A DNA stretch of 55,987 nt from Alistipes sp. (lineage in GTDB: Bacteria; Bacteroidota; Bacteroidia; Bacteroidales; Rikenellaceae), in NCBI GenBank assembly GCA_017558115.1, contig JAFYWG010000056.1:1-55987 (forward strand), read 5' to 3'. Of the stretch, positions 8,448 to 16,315 are shown piece after piece. A model generated the notes under the pieces. That model saw only the letters and a list, made by a program, of their open reading frames with translations, was not told where the DNA came from and searched no databases. The position numbers and the translations under genes are program-made. Position 1 is the first letter of the stretch. Every line of letters begins with the position of its first letter.

Positions 8448-9012
8448 AACTCAAAATCTTTTGGTAGGCTAACGGGTCTACAACCTCTTTTATTTCGCTC
8501 TTTGCGCCATAAGCGATCTTCTTGACACCCTCGGCAGTCGAGTTGTCATAGATCACCCAGTAGTCGCAGATGGGGATGTAGAGCGATGTGAGGTTACGCA
8601 TACTGCTCTCATAGCGTCGACAAATGGTGTTTGTCGGGATGTTGTGTCCTCCGAGACTCACACGCTTTGCCACGCGCTGAATAGCTTGTTCGGGCGTGGG
8701 CAGCCAAAAGTAAAGTAACGATACGAAGTATCCACGCTCGTGTGCGCGGTCTATAAACTTCTGATATGTTCGTGTTGAGAGTGTCGTCTCGAAAGCGAAG
8801 TCTGAGCCCTCCTCCAAGAGGTCGTTGATGCGGCGCAGCATGAGGCGACCCGCCTCTATGGCCATACTATCGGGGTTGAAGGGTGAAAGGCCGCGAGCAA
8901 TCTCATCGGCATTTACAAACTCGTGACAGTGCAACAACTCGGGTAACATAGTGTATGATGCCGTTGTCTTGCCAGCACCATTACAACCCGCTATGATATA
9001 GAGCTTCTGCAT
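8440..9012 (-). CDS. Zeta-toxin-family P-loop kinase
   Basis: A 190-residue P-loop protein. Walker A is AGCNGAGKTT near residue 10; later come FETTLSTRTY, the GGHNIP segment, the RRY element and WVIYDNS, all typical of the zeta-toxin/UDP-sugar kinase-like branch of P-loop kinases. Members phosphorylate UDP-N-acetylglucosamine or other small substrates and can poison wall synthesis. The ATG at 9012 is chosen because the longer frame to 9060 would start inside the promoter (caaatata 9034-9041 on the plus strand). It forms a two-gene operon with the 54-aa protein and faces the RyR operon. It could be a toxin-antitoxin pair or a metabolic kinase; the sequence does not separate these. Confidence 0.8.
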   Translation of the reverse strand: MQKLYIIAGCNGAGKTTASYTMLPELLHCHEFVNADEIARGLSPFNPDSMAIEAGRLMLRRINDLLEEGSDFAFETTLSTRTYQKFIDRAHERGYFVSLLYFWLPTPEQAIQRVAKRVSLGGHNIPTNTICRRYESSMRNLTSLYIPICDYWVIYDNSTAEGVKKIAYGAKSEIKEVVDPLAYQKILSYE

Positions 9013-9033
9013 AGTATTATATATTCGCTTCTG

Positions 9034-9065
9034 CAAATATACTATTTTTGTACAAAACAAGCAAA
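9034..9065 (-). promoter_or_regulatory. Promoter of the zeta-toxin-like operon
   Basis: On the minus strand TTTG (9065-9062) is followed after exactly 20 bp by TATATTTG (9041-9034), a full Bacteroidetes -33/-7 match, 22 bp before the chosen ATG. Confidence 0.8.
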
Positions 9066-9117
9066 TTTACGCAACAATTTTAATGATTTGGTCGCAATAA
9101 TAGAGTGCCACGTCCAT

Positions 9118-9173
9118 AAGAAAGCAAATAGGTCGTTGGCCTACCCTCCAATAAGGATAACCAAACGACCTAT
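9118..9173 (-). terminator. Terminator hairpin of the VWA/OmpA operon
   Basis: ataggtcgttgg (9128-9139) is complementary, with one bulged A, to ccaaacgacctat at 9161-9173, and equally to the duplicated copy at 9198-9210. On the minus strand the stem is followed by ttgctttctt. The interval 9061-9235 contains only the zeta-operon promoter, this hairpin and the tandem repeat. Confidence 0.6.
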
Positions 9174-9227
9174 CAACCATTGTAGCAAAGAGGATAACCA
9201 AACGACCTATCAACCATTGTAGCAAAG
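9154..9227. repeat. Tandem duplication, 37-bp unit, two copies
   Basis: Copies 9154-9190 and 9191-9227 are identical over 37 bp. Each contains one arm of the terminator hairpin, so two alternative stems are possible with the single opposite arm at 9128-9139. Confidence 0.95.
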
Positions 9228-9235
9228 AGCCTTAC

Positions 9236-10411
9236 CTACTCGTCGATATGCTCGCCAACTACAATTTTGAAGATCTTCTCAGCGCGCACATCATTTTCAG
9301 GTGTCTTGATCGAGAGCTTGAGGTGGTGCTCTTTCCCGTCGATGAACTCACCCACGTTGGCTATGCGTATGACATATGAGTTTTGCATAGCATAGGTTAC
9401 AGGGATGGTGTCGAGCGATATATCAGAGAACGCACTATTTGCAAATAGCACCGTACCGCCCGTGTACTTCGACATTAGCCATGGCTCCTCACCCTCGTCG
9501 AAGATGCCATTGTTCGAGAATACTGTGTGTATAGTACCCTGCAAAGTGCTCCAGTTCTCCTGCGAAGCGAGATACTCCACCGAGTACTTCGACTCGTCGT
9601 AGTTGAAATTCGACTCGTCGGTAAAGTTCACATATATGCGATTAGCATCCTCGCGGAACGAGAAGTTATCGTTGGCAAAGTGCAATGCCGCCATGGGACT
9701 CTCAATGTCTTTATAGAAGCTATACTCCTGGGCTACCGCAGCGAGCTCGTCGCTATTGCTACCTGCGAAGCCCACAGTCATATCTGTACCCGTATTGCGG
9801 TTGAGATAGTTCGAAAGCACGTCGTACGAGGTGAGGTCTATCGCTCCGCGTATAGTGCCGTTATAGCCCACACATGCAAATTGCATATCAAGCTGTGCAC
9901 TAAGTCTCTGCGCCCACTCTAAGAGGTCGCGTGCAATGACATTTGCCTCCTCTGCCATGCTCGACGAGTTGTCGATAAGGAACACGAGGTCATTCTTCAT
10001 CAGCTTACTCTGATCCTGACCATCTATCGCATTGTATACGGTGAGTGCCTTGGGCGTATTGTCTATAGATGACCATATATTCTGGTTGACACCACCCGCA
10101 GTACCAATAAGGCGCAGCCAACCCATACCATCGGGCTTCTGTATACCCGTCATGTATAGGATAAGGTACTTCTCGCCATTCTCATCCTCGAGTGCATACT
10201 GGATATTTGGAATATCGGTGTTAACATCGACAATATATGGGTTATCGGGGATAACATCCATTGGAGGCGTAACATCCTCCTGTCCGCTATTCTCCTTCGA
10301 TGACTGATTTACAAGCACAATGGTCTTGTTGCCATCGCTGAGGCACGACACATTAGCCAGTGCCACAAACGATAGTAGTAGACCTATTATGATACGATAC
10401 TTTATTGTCAT
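9236..10411 (-). CDS. Surface lipoprotein with von Willebrand factor A domain
   Basis: A 391-residue lipoprotein. The signal peptide ends in the lipobox-like VALANVSC with lipidated Cys at 23. A linker and a beta-rich region precede a VWA domain that opens with LVFLIDNSSS; Asp147, Ser149 and Ser151 form the DxSxS metal-ion-dependent adhesion site. A small beta domain follows (about 340-391). It probably sits on the outer membrane and binds a protein partner through the metal site. Its start codon overlaps the stop of the upstream OmpA-family gene by one base (TAATG), so the two are translationally coupled and likely to act together at the cell surface. The specific partner is unknown. Confidence 0.8.
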   Translation of the reverse strand: MTIKYRIIIGLLLSFVALANVSCLSDGNKTIVLVNQSSKENSGQEDVTPPMDVIPDNPYIVDVNTDIPNIQYALEDENGEKYLILYMTGIQKPDGMGWLRLIGTAGGVNQNIWSSIDNTPKALTVYNAIDGQDQSKLMKNDLVFLIDNSSSMAEEANVIARDLLEWAQRLSAQLDMQFACVGYNGTIRGAIDLTSYDVLSNYLNRNTGTDMTVGFAGSNSDELAAVAQEYSFYKDIESPMAALHFANDNFSFREDANRIYVNFTDESNFNYDESKYSVEYLASQENWSTLQGTIHTVFSNNGIFDEGEEPWLMSKYTGGTVLFANSAFSDISLDTIPVTYAMQNSYVIRIANVGEFIDGKEHHLKLSIKTPENDVRAEKIFKIVVGEHIDE

Positions 10412-11703
10412 TACTCCGATCTATTAATAAGGTGAAACTCTACTCTTCTATTAATCTTACGACCCTCGGGCGTGTCGTTCGATACCAATGGTCGCGACTC
10501 GCCAAAATATTTATACGTAATTCTATCCTTAGGCACACCACGATGCACCAAGTAGTCTGCCACAGCCTTTGCTCGCTCCTTCGAGAGCTCAAGGTTATCG
10601 GCATCGCGACCCACATTGTCCGTATGTCCGCGCACCTCGACAAAGAGACCCGTCTCAATAAGGATGTTTGCCACCTGCTTAAGATATACAATCGAGTCCT
10701 CAGTGATGGTACTCTGACCCGACGTGAAGTTGATGTCCTCCACAGCACATATAGTCAAGCCATGCACATCCATGCCGGCATTCACCATCGTCTGAATCTC
10801 CTGGAGTGTGTAGCATGGCTTTGTTCTACTTGCCACGTCATCAGGAACCTGTGGGCTCTCCACCACCGTCTCGACAACCTTCTCCACTACGACCTTCTCA
10901 ACGACCTTCTCCACAACCACCTCTTGGGGCTTGCTGCGCTTGTAGAAGATGTTTAGAGGCACCTGTATGCCCAATTTAAGTTCGAAGCCCGAGTTCTTAC
11001 GTGGGCCCACAGTGGCACCCTGCATGGTATTGACACTCACCGAGGCATTCTCGCGCTCCTTCTTCGAGTAGGTATTTGTGAAGCCATATTCATATCCTAC
11101 CTCGAAACTCACATGACACTCATGTCCCGCAATTCTTACTGGGTATCGCACTCCCGCACCCACCTCTGCTGCTAAGTACGCCGCAGCAATATTACCATTC
11201 GAGAGGCTCAACATAGTGGGTTGCACCTCTCCCGATATCATGGTCTCGTCGGCTTTAATCCATCCGCCAGCAATGAAGCTAACTACCGGAGCAACATATA
11301 CATATGGAGCAAACTTAGTATTTTGAATTGGGATGTCGAAGATTACAGGCACACGAATATCGAAATATGTCGCCTTCATGGTGTAGACACCACTACTTAC
11401 GTCTGACACATTTCTATAGTGGAGCGAACCACCACGATCAGCAAAGCCAAACTCTGACCTAAGACTTATAATCTTATTGAACCTATACTCAGCAGATAGT
11501 AGCGCCACACCCGAGCTACCAATACCACGGCGGTAGTAGTTATCCTTCGATAGGCCAGGAAAGCGCATCATGTTACCGTGGTAACCCGCCGATAGTCCCA
11601 CCTTCCAGCGCGACAGAGCTAACGAATCGGGCCCCGACGCATATGTATCAACTGTGAAAAATAAAAATAGTGCCAGTAACAATACCCTGACTCTCATATC
11701 CAA
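10411..11703 (-). CDS. OmpA-family protein: N-terminal barrel plus peptidoglycan-binding domain
   Basis: A 430-residue exported protein with signal peptide RVLLLALFLFFTVDTYA. Residues about 30-260 are a PorT-type outer-membrane beta-barrel. A Val/Glu/Lys-rich linker of repeated VVEKVV units (about 275-300) follows. The C-terminal OmpA domain contains VEVRGHTDNVG, NLELSKERAKAVADYLV and RKINRRVEFHLI, the residues that bind diaminopimelate in peptidoglycan. It anchors the outer membrane to the wall and is coupled by a TAATG overlap to the VWA lipoprotein. A good promoter lies at 11833-11864, giving a leader of about 125 nt with no recognised regulatory element. Confidence 0.9.
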   Translation of the reverse strand: MDMRVRVLLLALFLFFTVDTYASGPDSLALSRWKVGLSAGYHGNMMRFPGLSKDNYYRRGIGSSGVALLSAEYRFNKIISLRSEFGFADRGGSLHYRNVSDVSSGVYTMKATYFDIRVPVIFDIPIQNTKFAPYVYVAPVVSFIAGGWIKADETMISGEVQPTMLSLSNGNIAAAYLAAEVGAGVRYPVRIAGHECHVSFEVGYEYGFTNTYSKKERENASVSVNTMQGATVGPRKNSGFELKLGIQVPLNIFYKRSKPQEVVVEKVVEKVVVEKVVETVVESPQVPDDVASRTKPCYTLQEIQTMVNAGMDVHGLTICAVEDINFTSGQSTITEDSIVYLKQVANILIETGLFVEVRGHTDNVGRDADNLELSKERAKAVADYLVHRGVPKDRITYKYFGESRPLVSNDTPEGRKINRRVEFHLINRSE

Positions 11704-11832
11704 CTCTTCTATCTTTTAATAAACCCAACTAATGAAAAATATCCACTCGCGTAGGGGGAGATTAGAGGGATTTTTTCAGTAATACTGTACACTACAAGAG
11801 GAGCAACCCTCCGTGCGATCTATAATAATACA

Positions 11833-11864
11833 CAAAGATACGAAAAATCGGCTAATAAAACAAA
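11833..11864 (-). promoter_or_regulatory. Promoter of the OmpA/VWA operon
   Basis: On the minus strand TTTG (11864-11861) is followed after 20 bp by TATCTTTG (11840-11833), a full Bacteroidetes match. Confidence 0.8.
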
Positions 11865-11929
11865 TTTTAGGCGAACTATTTTTGTATACGGGGGGGGTAA
11901 TTTACTTATTTTCAAATAGTTAGCAAAAC

Positions 11930-11973
11930 AGAAAAAAACACCAGAGGCTGCCCAACAATGTTAGACAGCCTCT
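11930..11973 (-). terminator. Terminator of the two-component operon
   Basis: agaggctg (11943-11950) and cagcctct (11966-11973) form the stem, extended by G-U pairs; on the minus strand it runs into a T-rich tract (gtttttttctg). It lies 21 bp after the kinase stop. Confidence 0.8.
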
Positions 11974-11994
11974 TAGCATGATACATATCAGCGA

Positions 11995-13092
11995 TTACTG
12001 CGCCTTGGGGAGTGTAAAGGTAAACTCCAAGCCACCAATCTTGCGGTTAGCAACCTTAATGTCACCACCATGGAAGAGCACGGCATTCTTAACAATCGAG
12101 AGACCAAGGCCTGTGCCGCCGAGCTTACGCGAGCGACCCTTATCGATGCGGTAGAAACGCTCGAAGATATGGTTTATATGGTCGCCATCCACGCCAATGC
12201 CATTGTCGGCAAACGAGATGGTGTACATTGTGCTACTCTCATCCGTACAACGAATGTAGATATCACGGCCACCCGAGTAGGCAATAGCGTTATCTGTGAG
12301 GTTCTTCAAAATAGACATCAGTAGCGTAGAGTTACCCATAACGGTCATAGGCGCTGGAAGGTCTACGTTAACACGCATACGCTTGTCATCAGGTAGTAGC
12401 GCCACCTCCGATGCTATCTCGTCGACTATAGCGCGCAAGTCTACACTCTCACACTCAATGCGGCTGCTACCATCCTCCAAGCGGGTGATAGTCGATACGT
12501 CGTTAAGTAGTTGCGTGAGACGCTGGCAGTGGGCATAACACTTTGCGATGAACGCCTCGCGCTCCTCGTCGGTCATATCCTTTGCCGTGGTCATAGTCTC
12601 GAGGTAACCCTGGATAGCAGCCACAGGGGTCTTAAGCTCATGGTTGATATTGTTGGTAAGCTGTCGCTTGATGCGCAACTTCTCCTGATGCTCATGCAGG
12701 GCGTTGTCGTGCTCACGCTGTATATCGTTCGACGCCTCGCGCAAACGACCATAGAGCGCGATGATGTGGCGTGCGATATCACCAAGCTCATCATTGGCGA
12801 ACTGGGGCATAGACTCAATGTCGGCACCATCCTCCATAGCCGACACTGCGCGGTCGAGGCTCCGAAGATTACGGCTCATGCGCATAGCCAGCGTAAGGGC
12901 AATCACGATAGAGACACCCGCCACGCCGATGATAGCAAAGAAGATGCTCTCGTCTATAGTCGTAATGCTCCTGTTGTGGCTGATGAGCGAGAAATGGTAG
13001 GTGATAAAACCACCAATAAGCGTGGTGATGAGTATCGCCAAGAGGAGGTACATACCTCCGCGATAGCTAAAAATCTTAGATTTTGAATCCAT
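11995..13092 (-). CDS. Sensor histidine kinase, PhoR-like
   Basis: A 365-residue membrane kinase. Two transmembrane helices (about 12-32 and 47-69) are separated by only about 15 residues, so there is almost no periplasmic sensor domain. A HAMP-like segment follows, then the H-box NINHELKTPVAAIQGYLETM with the phosphorylated His, an N-box (LKNLTDNAIAYSGG), and ATP-lid motifs FADNGIGV, FERFYRID and GGTGLGLSIV. It autophosphorylates and passes phosphate to the response regulator encoded upstream, whose frame overlaps this one by 17 bp. Divergent position to a PiT phosphate transporter suggests phosphate control; the short sensor loop fits a kinase that reads the state of a membrane partner rather than a ligand directly. 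Confidence 0.9.
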   Translation of the reverse strand: MDSKSKIFSYRGGMYLLLAILITTLIGGFITYHFSLISHNRSITTIDESIFFAIIGVAGVSIVIALTLAMRMSRNLRSLDRAVSAMEDGADIESMPQFANDELGDIARHIIALYGRLREASNDIQREHDNALHEHQEKLRIKRQLTNNINHELKTPVAAIQGYLETMTTAKDMTDEEREAFIAKCYAHCQRLTQLLNDVSTITRLEDGSSRIECESVDLRAIVDEIASEVALLPDDKRMRVNVDLPAPMTVMGNSTLLMSILKNLTDNAIAYSGGRDIYIRCTDESSTMYTISFADNGIGVDGDHINHIFERFYRIDKGRSRKLGGTGLGLSIVKNAVLFHGGDIKVANRKIGGLEFTFTLPKAQ

Positions 13093-13804
13093 AGCCGTAT
13101 CCAGTTCGTGTTATAATATGGTTTCCGTATATACCCAATTTCTTACGTAGGCGCGTGATGTTAACATCAATGGTGCGGTCCAATACCACCACCTCCTCGC
13201 TCCATACGCGTTTCATAATCTGCTCGCGCGAGAGTATCGTACCACGACTTGAGAGCAACAACACCAGAATGTCGAACTCCTTGCGCGTGAGCTGTATCTC
13301 CTCGCCGTCGATGCTACAACTCTTATCGAGGTTGTTCACCACAAGGCTCTCGAAGCGCTGTATGCCGTCGTCACTACCCTCCAGTTCCTCTACTACTAAG
13401 TTCTCAACCACTGCAGCGCCGCCGGATATGCGCTTTGAGCGACGCAACACGCTGCGCACTCGCGCCATGACCTCAGCCAAGGAGAAGGGCTTCGATATGT
13501 AGTCGTCAGCGCCGATGTCAAGACCCTTAATCTTATCGGCCTCAGAGTCGAGCGCCGAACAAAAGATGATGGGGGTCTCCGCCGTCTCGGTGCGCTTACG
13601 TAGTATGCGGGCCAATCCAAAGCCACTAAGCTCGCCCATCATGATATCGAGAATCATAAGGTCGTAGTTGGCCAAATCGAGCGCCAATGCCTCCTCGGCA
13701 CTCAGCGCTGTCGTTACTTCGTAGCCCTCTTTCTCGAAGTTAAACTTTAAAATCTCGCATAGCGACTCTTCGTCATCGACAACAAGTATCCTATACTTAT
13801 TCAT
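13076..13804 (-). CDS. OmpR/PhoB-family response regulator
   Basis: A 242-residue regulator. The receiver domain (1-120) has the acidic pair VDDEE, the phospho-acceptor Asp in LMILDIMM at about residue 53, the Ser in FCSALDSEAD and the Lys in ISKPFSLAEV. The C-terminal winged helix (about 150-242) contains LTRKEFDILVLLLS, SREQIMKRVW and the recognition helix RTIDVNITRLRKKLG. Its coding end overlaps the kinase start by 17 bp. A short leader (about 11 nt) follows its own -7 box at 13822-13829. The direct repeats at 13938-13960, in front of the divergent PiT gene, are the obvious candidate binding site. Confidence 0.92.
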   Translation of the reverse strand: MNKYRILVVDDEESLCEILKFNFEKEGYEVTTALSAEEALALDLANYDLMILDIMMGELSGFGLARILRKRTETAETPIIFCSALDSEADKIKGLDIGADDYISKPFSLAEVMARVRSVLRRSKRISGGAAVVENLVVEELEGSDDGIQRFESLVVNNLDKSCSIDGEEIQLTRKEFDILVLLLSSRGTILSREQIMKRVWSEEVVVLDRTIDVNITRLRKKLGIYGNHIITRTGYGYGFKI

Positions 13805-13821
13805 GTTTCAATAATTTTCGT

Positions 13822-13829
13822 CAAATATA
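13822..13829 (-). promoter_or_regulatory. -7 element of the two-component operon
   Basis: Minus strand TATATTTG matches TAnnTTTG, 18 bp before the regulator ATG. No matching -33 TTG is seen at the normal distance. Confidence 0.55.
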
Positions 13830-13937
13830 CGAATATATCCCTCATACGCCTCTTAAACATCACAAATTTAATAACTTTTTAACAATAACACAAACGAAAG
13901 CCAACATTTTTCGCACAAGCATTCACGATAATGAAAT

Positions 13938-13977
13938 AATTTTGTAACAATTTTGTAACATTTTTTTTCTATCTTTG
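13938..13977 (+). promoter_or_regulatory. PiT promoter with 11-bp direct repeat (candidate Pho box)
   Basis: tgtaaca occurs at 13943-13949 and 13954-13960; the wider unit aattttgtaaca repeats with an exact 11-bp period (13938-13949 and 13949-13960). The -7 box tatctttg is at 13970-13977, so the repeat ends 9 bp upstream of it and occupies the -33 position. This is the geometry of a Pho box bound by a PhoB dimer replacing the -35 element; the assignment is inference. Confidence 0.6.
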
Positions 13978-13996
13978 TGGCATAACAATTTGCGTT

Positions 13997-16240
13997 ATGA
14001 ATCTATTTATAGTTATAGTACTAGCCCTTTTGGCAGTCATGGGTATCGTTGTCGGCGTATCGAACGATGCCGTAAATTTCTTAAATTCAGCTTTTGGCTC
14101 TAAGGCAGCCAGAAAACACATTATCCTTACTATTGCCGCCATCGGTGTTATGGTAGGTGTATTGACCTCGGAGGGTATGATGGATGTTGCGCGTAATGGC
14201 GTCTTCAACCCTGCGATGTTTAGTTATCAGGAGATTATGATACTCTTCCTGGGCATGATGCTCTCGAATATCATTCTTTTGGACATCTACAACACCCTCG
14301 GACTACCCACCTCTACCACCGTATCGTTAATATTCGGTTTGCTGGGCTCCGCCGTAGCAATATTTCTATTCAAGGTGTGGGCGGGAGATGCTGTTTTCCA
14401 AGAGATTGGCGGATATATCAACACCACTAAGGCCTTAGGTATCGTCTCGGGTATTCTACTCTCGGTAGTGCTCGCATTCTTCACCGGACACCTCTTGATG
14501 TATATCTCGCGCGTGATCTTCTCATTCCGCTACAGCAAACTTTTCAATCGCTTCGGTGCGCTATGGTGCGGTATTACCGTGGCAGGTATCATCTATTTTA
14601 CAGTGTTCAAGGGTCTTAAGAGCACAAACATCATCCCCGATGTACTTAAGGACTACGTCAACGACCATACAGGCATGGCCCTACTTATCCTTTGGGCTTG
14701 TAGCTCAGTGCTTTTGTGGCTATTGCAGCGCTGCAATGTCAACATCTTGCGCGTATCTATCCTTGCCGGCACATTCTCACTTGCTTTGGCATTTGCAGGT
14801 AACGACCTTGTGAACTTTATCGGTGTGCCCTACGCTGGCTACGACTCATACCAAATCGCAAATGGTGGCGCCCCCACCTCTATGGAGGCACTTATCAACC
14901 CCACTCAGGCCAACATCTGGATTATGTGCGCCGCAGGTGTTGTGATGGTAATTACGCTCTTTACCTCAAAGAAGGCTATGCGCGTTATCGAGACCGAGCG
15001 TAAGCTATCGTCGCAGAGCGAGGAGGTATCACCCACAAATAACGAGGCTACAAACGCTTCACGCGGTATCGTACGAGGTGCTCGCGCCATCAACAACGCC
15101 GTGGAGGCTATCACTCCAAATAGAGTGCGCAACTTCATCGAGCAGCGCTTTACACCACTCACAGCTGAGGAGCGTGGCGATGCTAACTACGACCTCATCC
15201 GTGCTACGGTGAACCTTACAGCGGCAGCTATCCTTATATCTATAGGTACACAGCTCAAGTTACCCCTCTCTACTACTTACGTAGTGTTCATGGTATCGAT
15301 GGGTTCATCGTTGGCTGACCGTGCATGGGGTCGCGAGAGCGCCGTATATCGTATCACTGGCGTTATGAACGTTATCATGGGTTGGTTTATCACCGCGCTG
15401 GGTGGCTTCATTATCGCCCTTGTAGTGACCATTGCCCTTGCCTACGGCCAGGAGATTACGGTTGGTGACGGCTGGAATATTGTGGCTATTGTCATCACCA
15501 TCATCTGCATCGGCCTTATCATCAAGAGCAACTTCTCGAAGAAGGAGGAGGAGAAGGAGGTTGAGGAGTCGGCCGTAGCAAAGATTAGCGACACCCTCAA
15601 GCAGAGCCCCGAGGAGGCACTTATCGCCTACACAGAGCATGTCTGCGCTTCTATGGAGAAGGTAACGCTCATCTACGACCGCACCATCGTAGCGGTATTT
15701 AAGGAGAACCGCAAGGTGTTGCGCGATATGGTTAGCGAGGCTGAGGAGTTCTACCGCTCTACACGCCAGCAGAAGTACGAGATCATCCCTCTTTTGCGCA
15801 CCTTACAGGAGAGCGACGTCAAAACTGGCCACTTCTACGTTCAGGTTGTGGACTACATCTCGGAGACAAGCAAGGCGCTGTTGCACATCACACGCCCCTG
15901 CTACAAGCATGTAGACAATAACCACTCTGGTTTGACCAAGGAGCAGGTGTACGACCTCAAGTGTATCAACGACCGCGTAGAGGATATCTTCGGCAACATC
16001 AACCATATGCTCCGCACACGCTCATTCGAGCATATGGACGAGGTACTTACCAAGCGCGATGAGCTCTTTAACTTCATCGACGAGGTTATGCAGAACCAGT
16101 TGCGCCGCTTGCGCGATACGGGAGGCTCATCTTCAGCCAATATGTTGTTCTTCAACATCCTCACCGAGACCAAGACCATGGTATTGCACTCACGCAACAT
16201 CGTGAAGTCTTTGGAACACTTCGTCGATAGCGAAGAGTAA
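13997..16240 (+). CDS. PiT-family phosphate permease with C-terminal PhoU-like domain
   Basis: A 747-residue fusion. Residues about 1-525 form an inorganic phosphate transporter with around ten to twelve hydrophobic helices and the duplicated family signatures: GVSNDAVNFLNSAFGSKAA near the N-terminus, GLPTSTTVSL, then GNDLVNFIGVP and LKLPLSTTYVVFMVSMG in the second half. Residues about 535-745 are soluble and helical (EEALIAYTEHVCASMEKV and later long helices) and look like PhoU, which in other systems links transporter state to the PhoR kinase. The gene is divergent from the two-component system, has the candidate Pho box in its promoter, and ends at a strong bidirectional terminator. Phosphate import controlled by the neighbouring kinase is a well-supported inference. 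Confidence 0.92.
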   Translation: MNLFIVIVLALLAVMGIVVGVSNDAVNFLNSAFGSKAARKHIILTIAAIGVMVGVLTSEGMMDVARNGVFNPAMFSYQEIMILFLGMMLSNIILLDIYNTLGLPTSTTVSLIFGLLGSAVAIFLFKVWAGDAVFQEIGGYINTTKALGIVSGILLSVVLAFFTGHLLMYISRVIFSFRYSKLFNRFGALWCGITVAGIIYFTVFKGLKSTNIIPDVLKDYVNDHTGMALLILWACSSVLLWLLQRCNVNILRVSILAGTFSLALAFAGNDLVNFIGVPYAGYDSYQIANGGAPTSMEALINPTQANIWIMCAAGVVMVITLFTSKKAMRVIETERKLSSQSEEVSPTNNEATNASRGIVRGARAINNAVEAITPNRVRNFIEQRFTPLTAEERGDANYDLIRATVNLTAAAILISIGTQLKLPLSTTYVVFMVSMGSSLADRAWGRESAVYRITGVMNVIMGWFITALGGFIIALVVTIALAYGQEITVGDGWNIVAIVITIICIGLIIKSNFSKKEEEKEVEESAVAKISDTLKQSPEEALIAYTEHVCASMEKVTLIYDRTIVAVFKENRKVLRDMVSEAEEFYRSTRQQKYEIIPLLRTLQESDVKTGHFYVQVVDYISETSKALLHITRPCYKHVDNNHSGLTKEQVYDLKCINDRVEDIFGNINHMLRTRSFEHMDEVLTKRDELFNFIDEVMQNQLRRLRDTGGSSSANMLFFNILTETKTMVLHSRNIVKSLEHFVDSEE

Positions 16241-16254
16241 CGCTTAATAATTAG

Positions 16255-16306
16255 TAATAAAAATATATGCGTCAGCCTTTCGAGACTGACGCATATATTT
16301 TTATTA
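16255..16306. terminator. Bidirectional terminator between PiT gene and speA
   Basis: A 20-bp perfect stem (16256-16275 with 16286-16305), extended by one pair, surrounds a 10-nt loop. A-rich and T-rich flanks make it work on both strands for these convergent genes. Confidence 0.9.
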
Positions 16307-16315
16307 TAGAATCTG

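Noticed and set aside
9013..9060. N-terminal extension of the zeta-toxin-like kinase
   Set aside because: The codons overlap the full -33/-7 promoter, and homologues begin a few residues before the P-loop.
9154..9227. 37-bp tandem repeat considered as a CRISPR fragment
   Set aside because: The two units are directly adjacent with no spacer between them, and no cas genes are present.
10855..10925. Short repeats inside the OmpA-family gene, considered as a CRISPR-like array
   Set aside because: They encode VVEKVV units of a protein linker and have no spacers.
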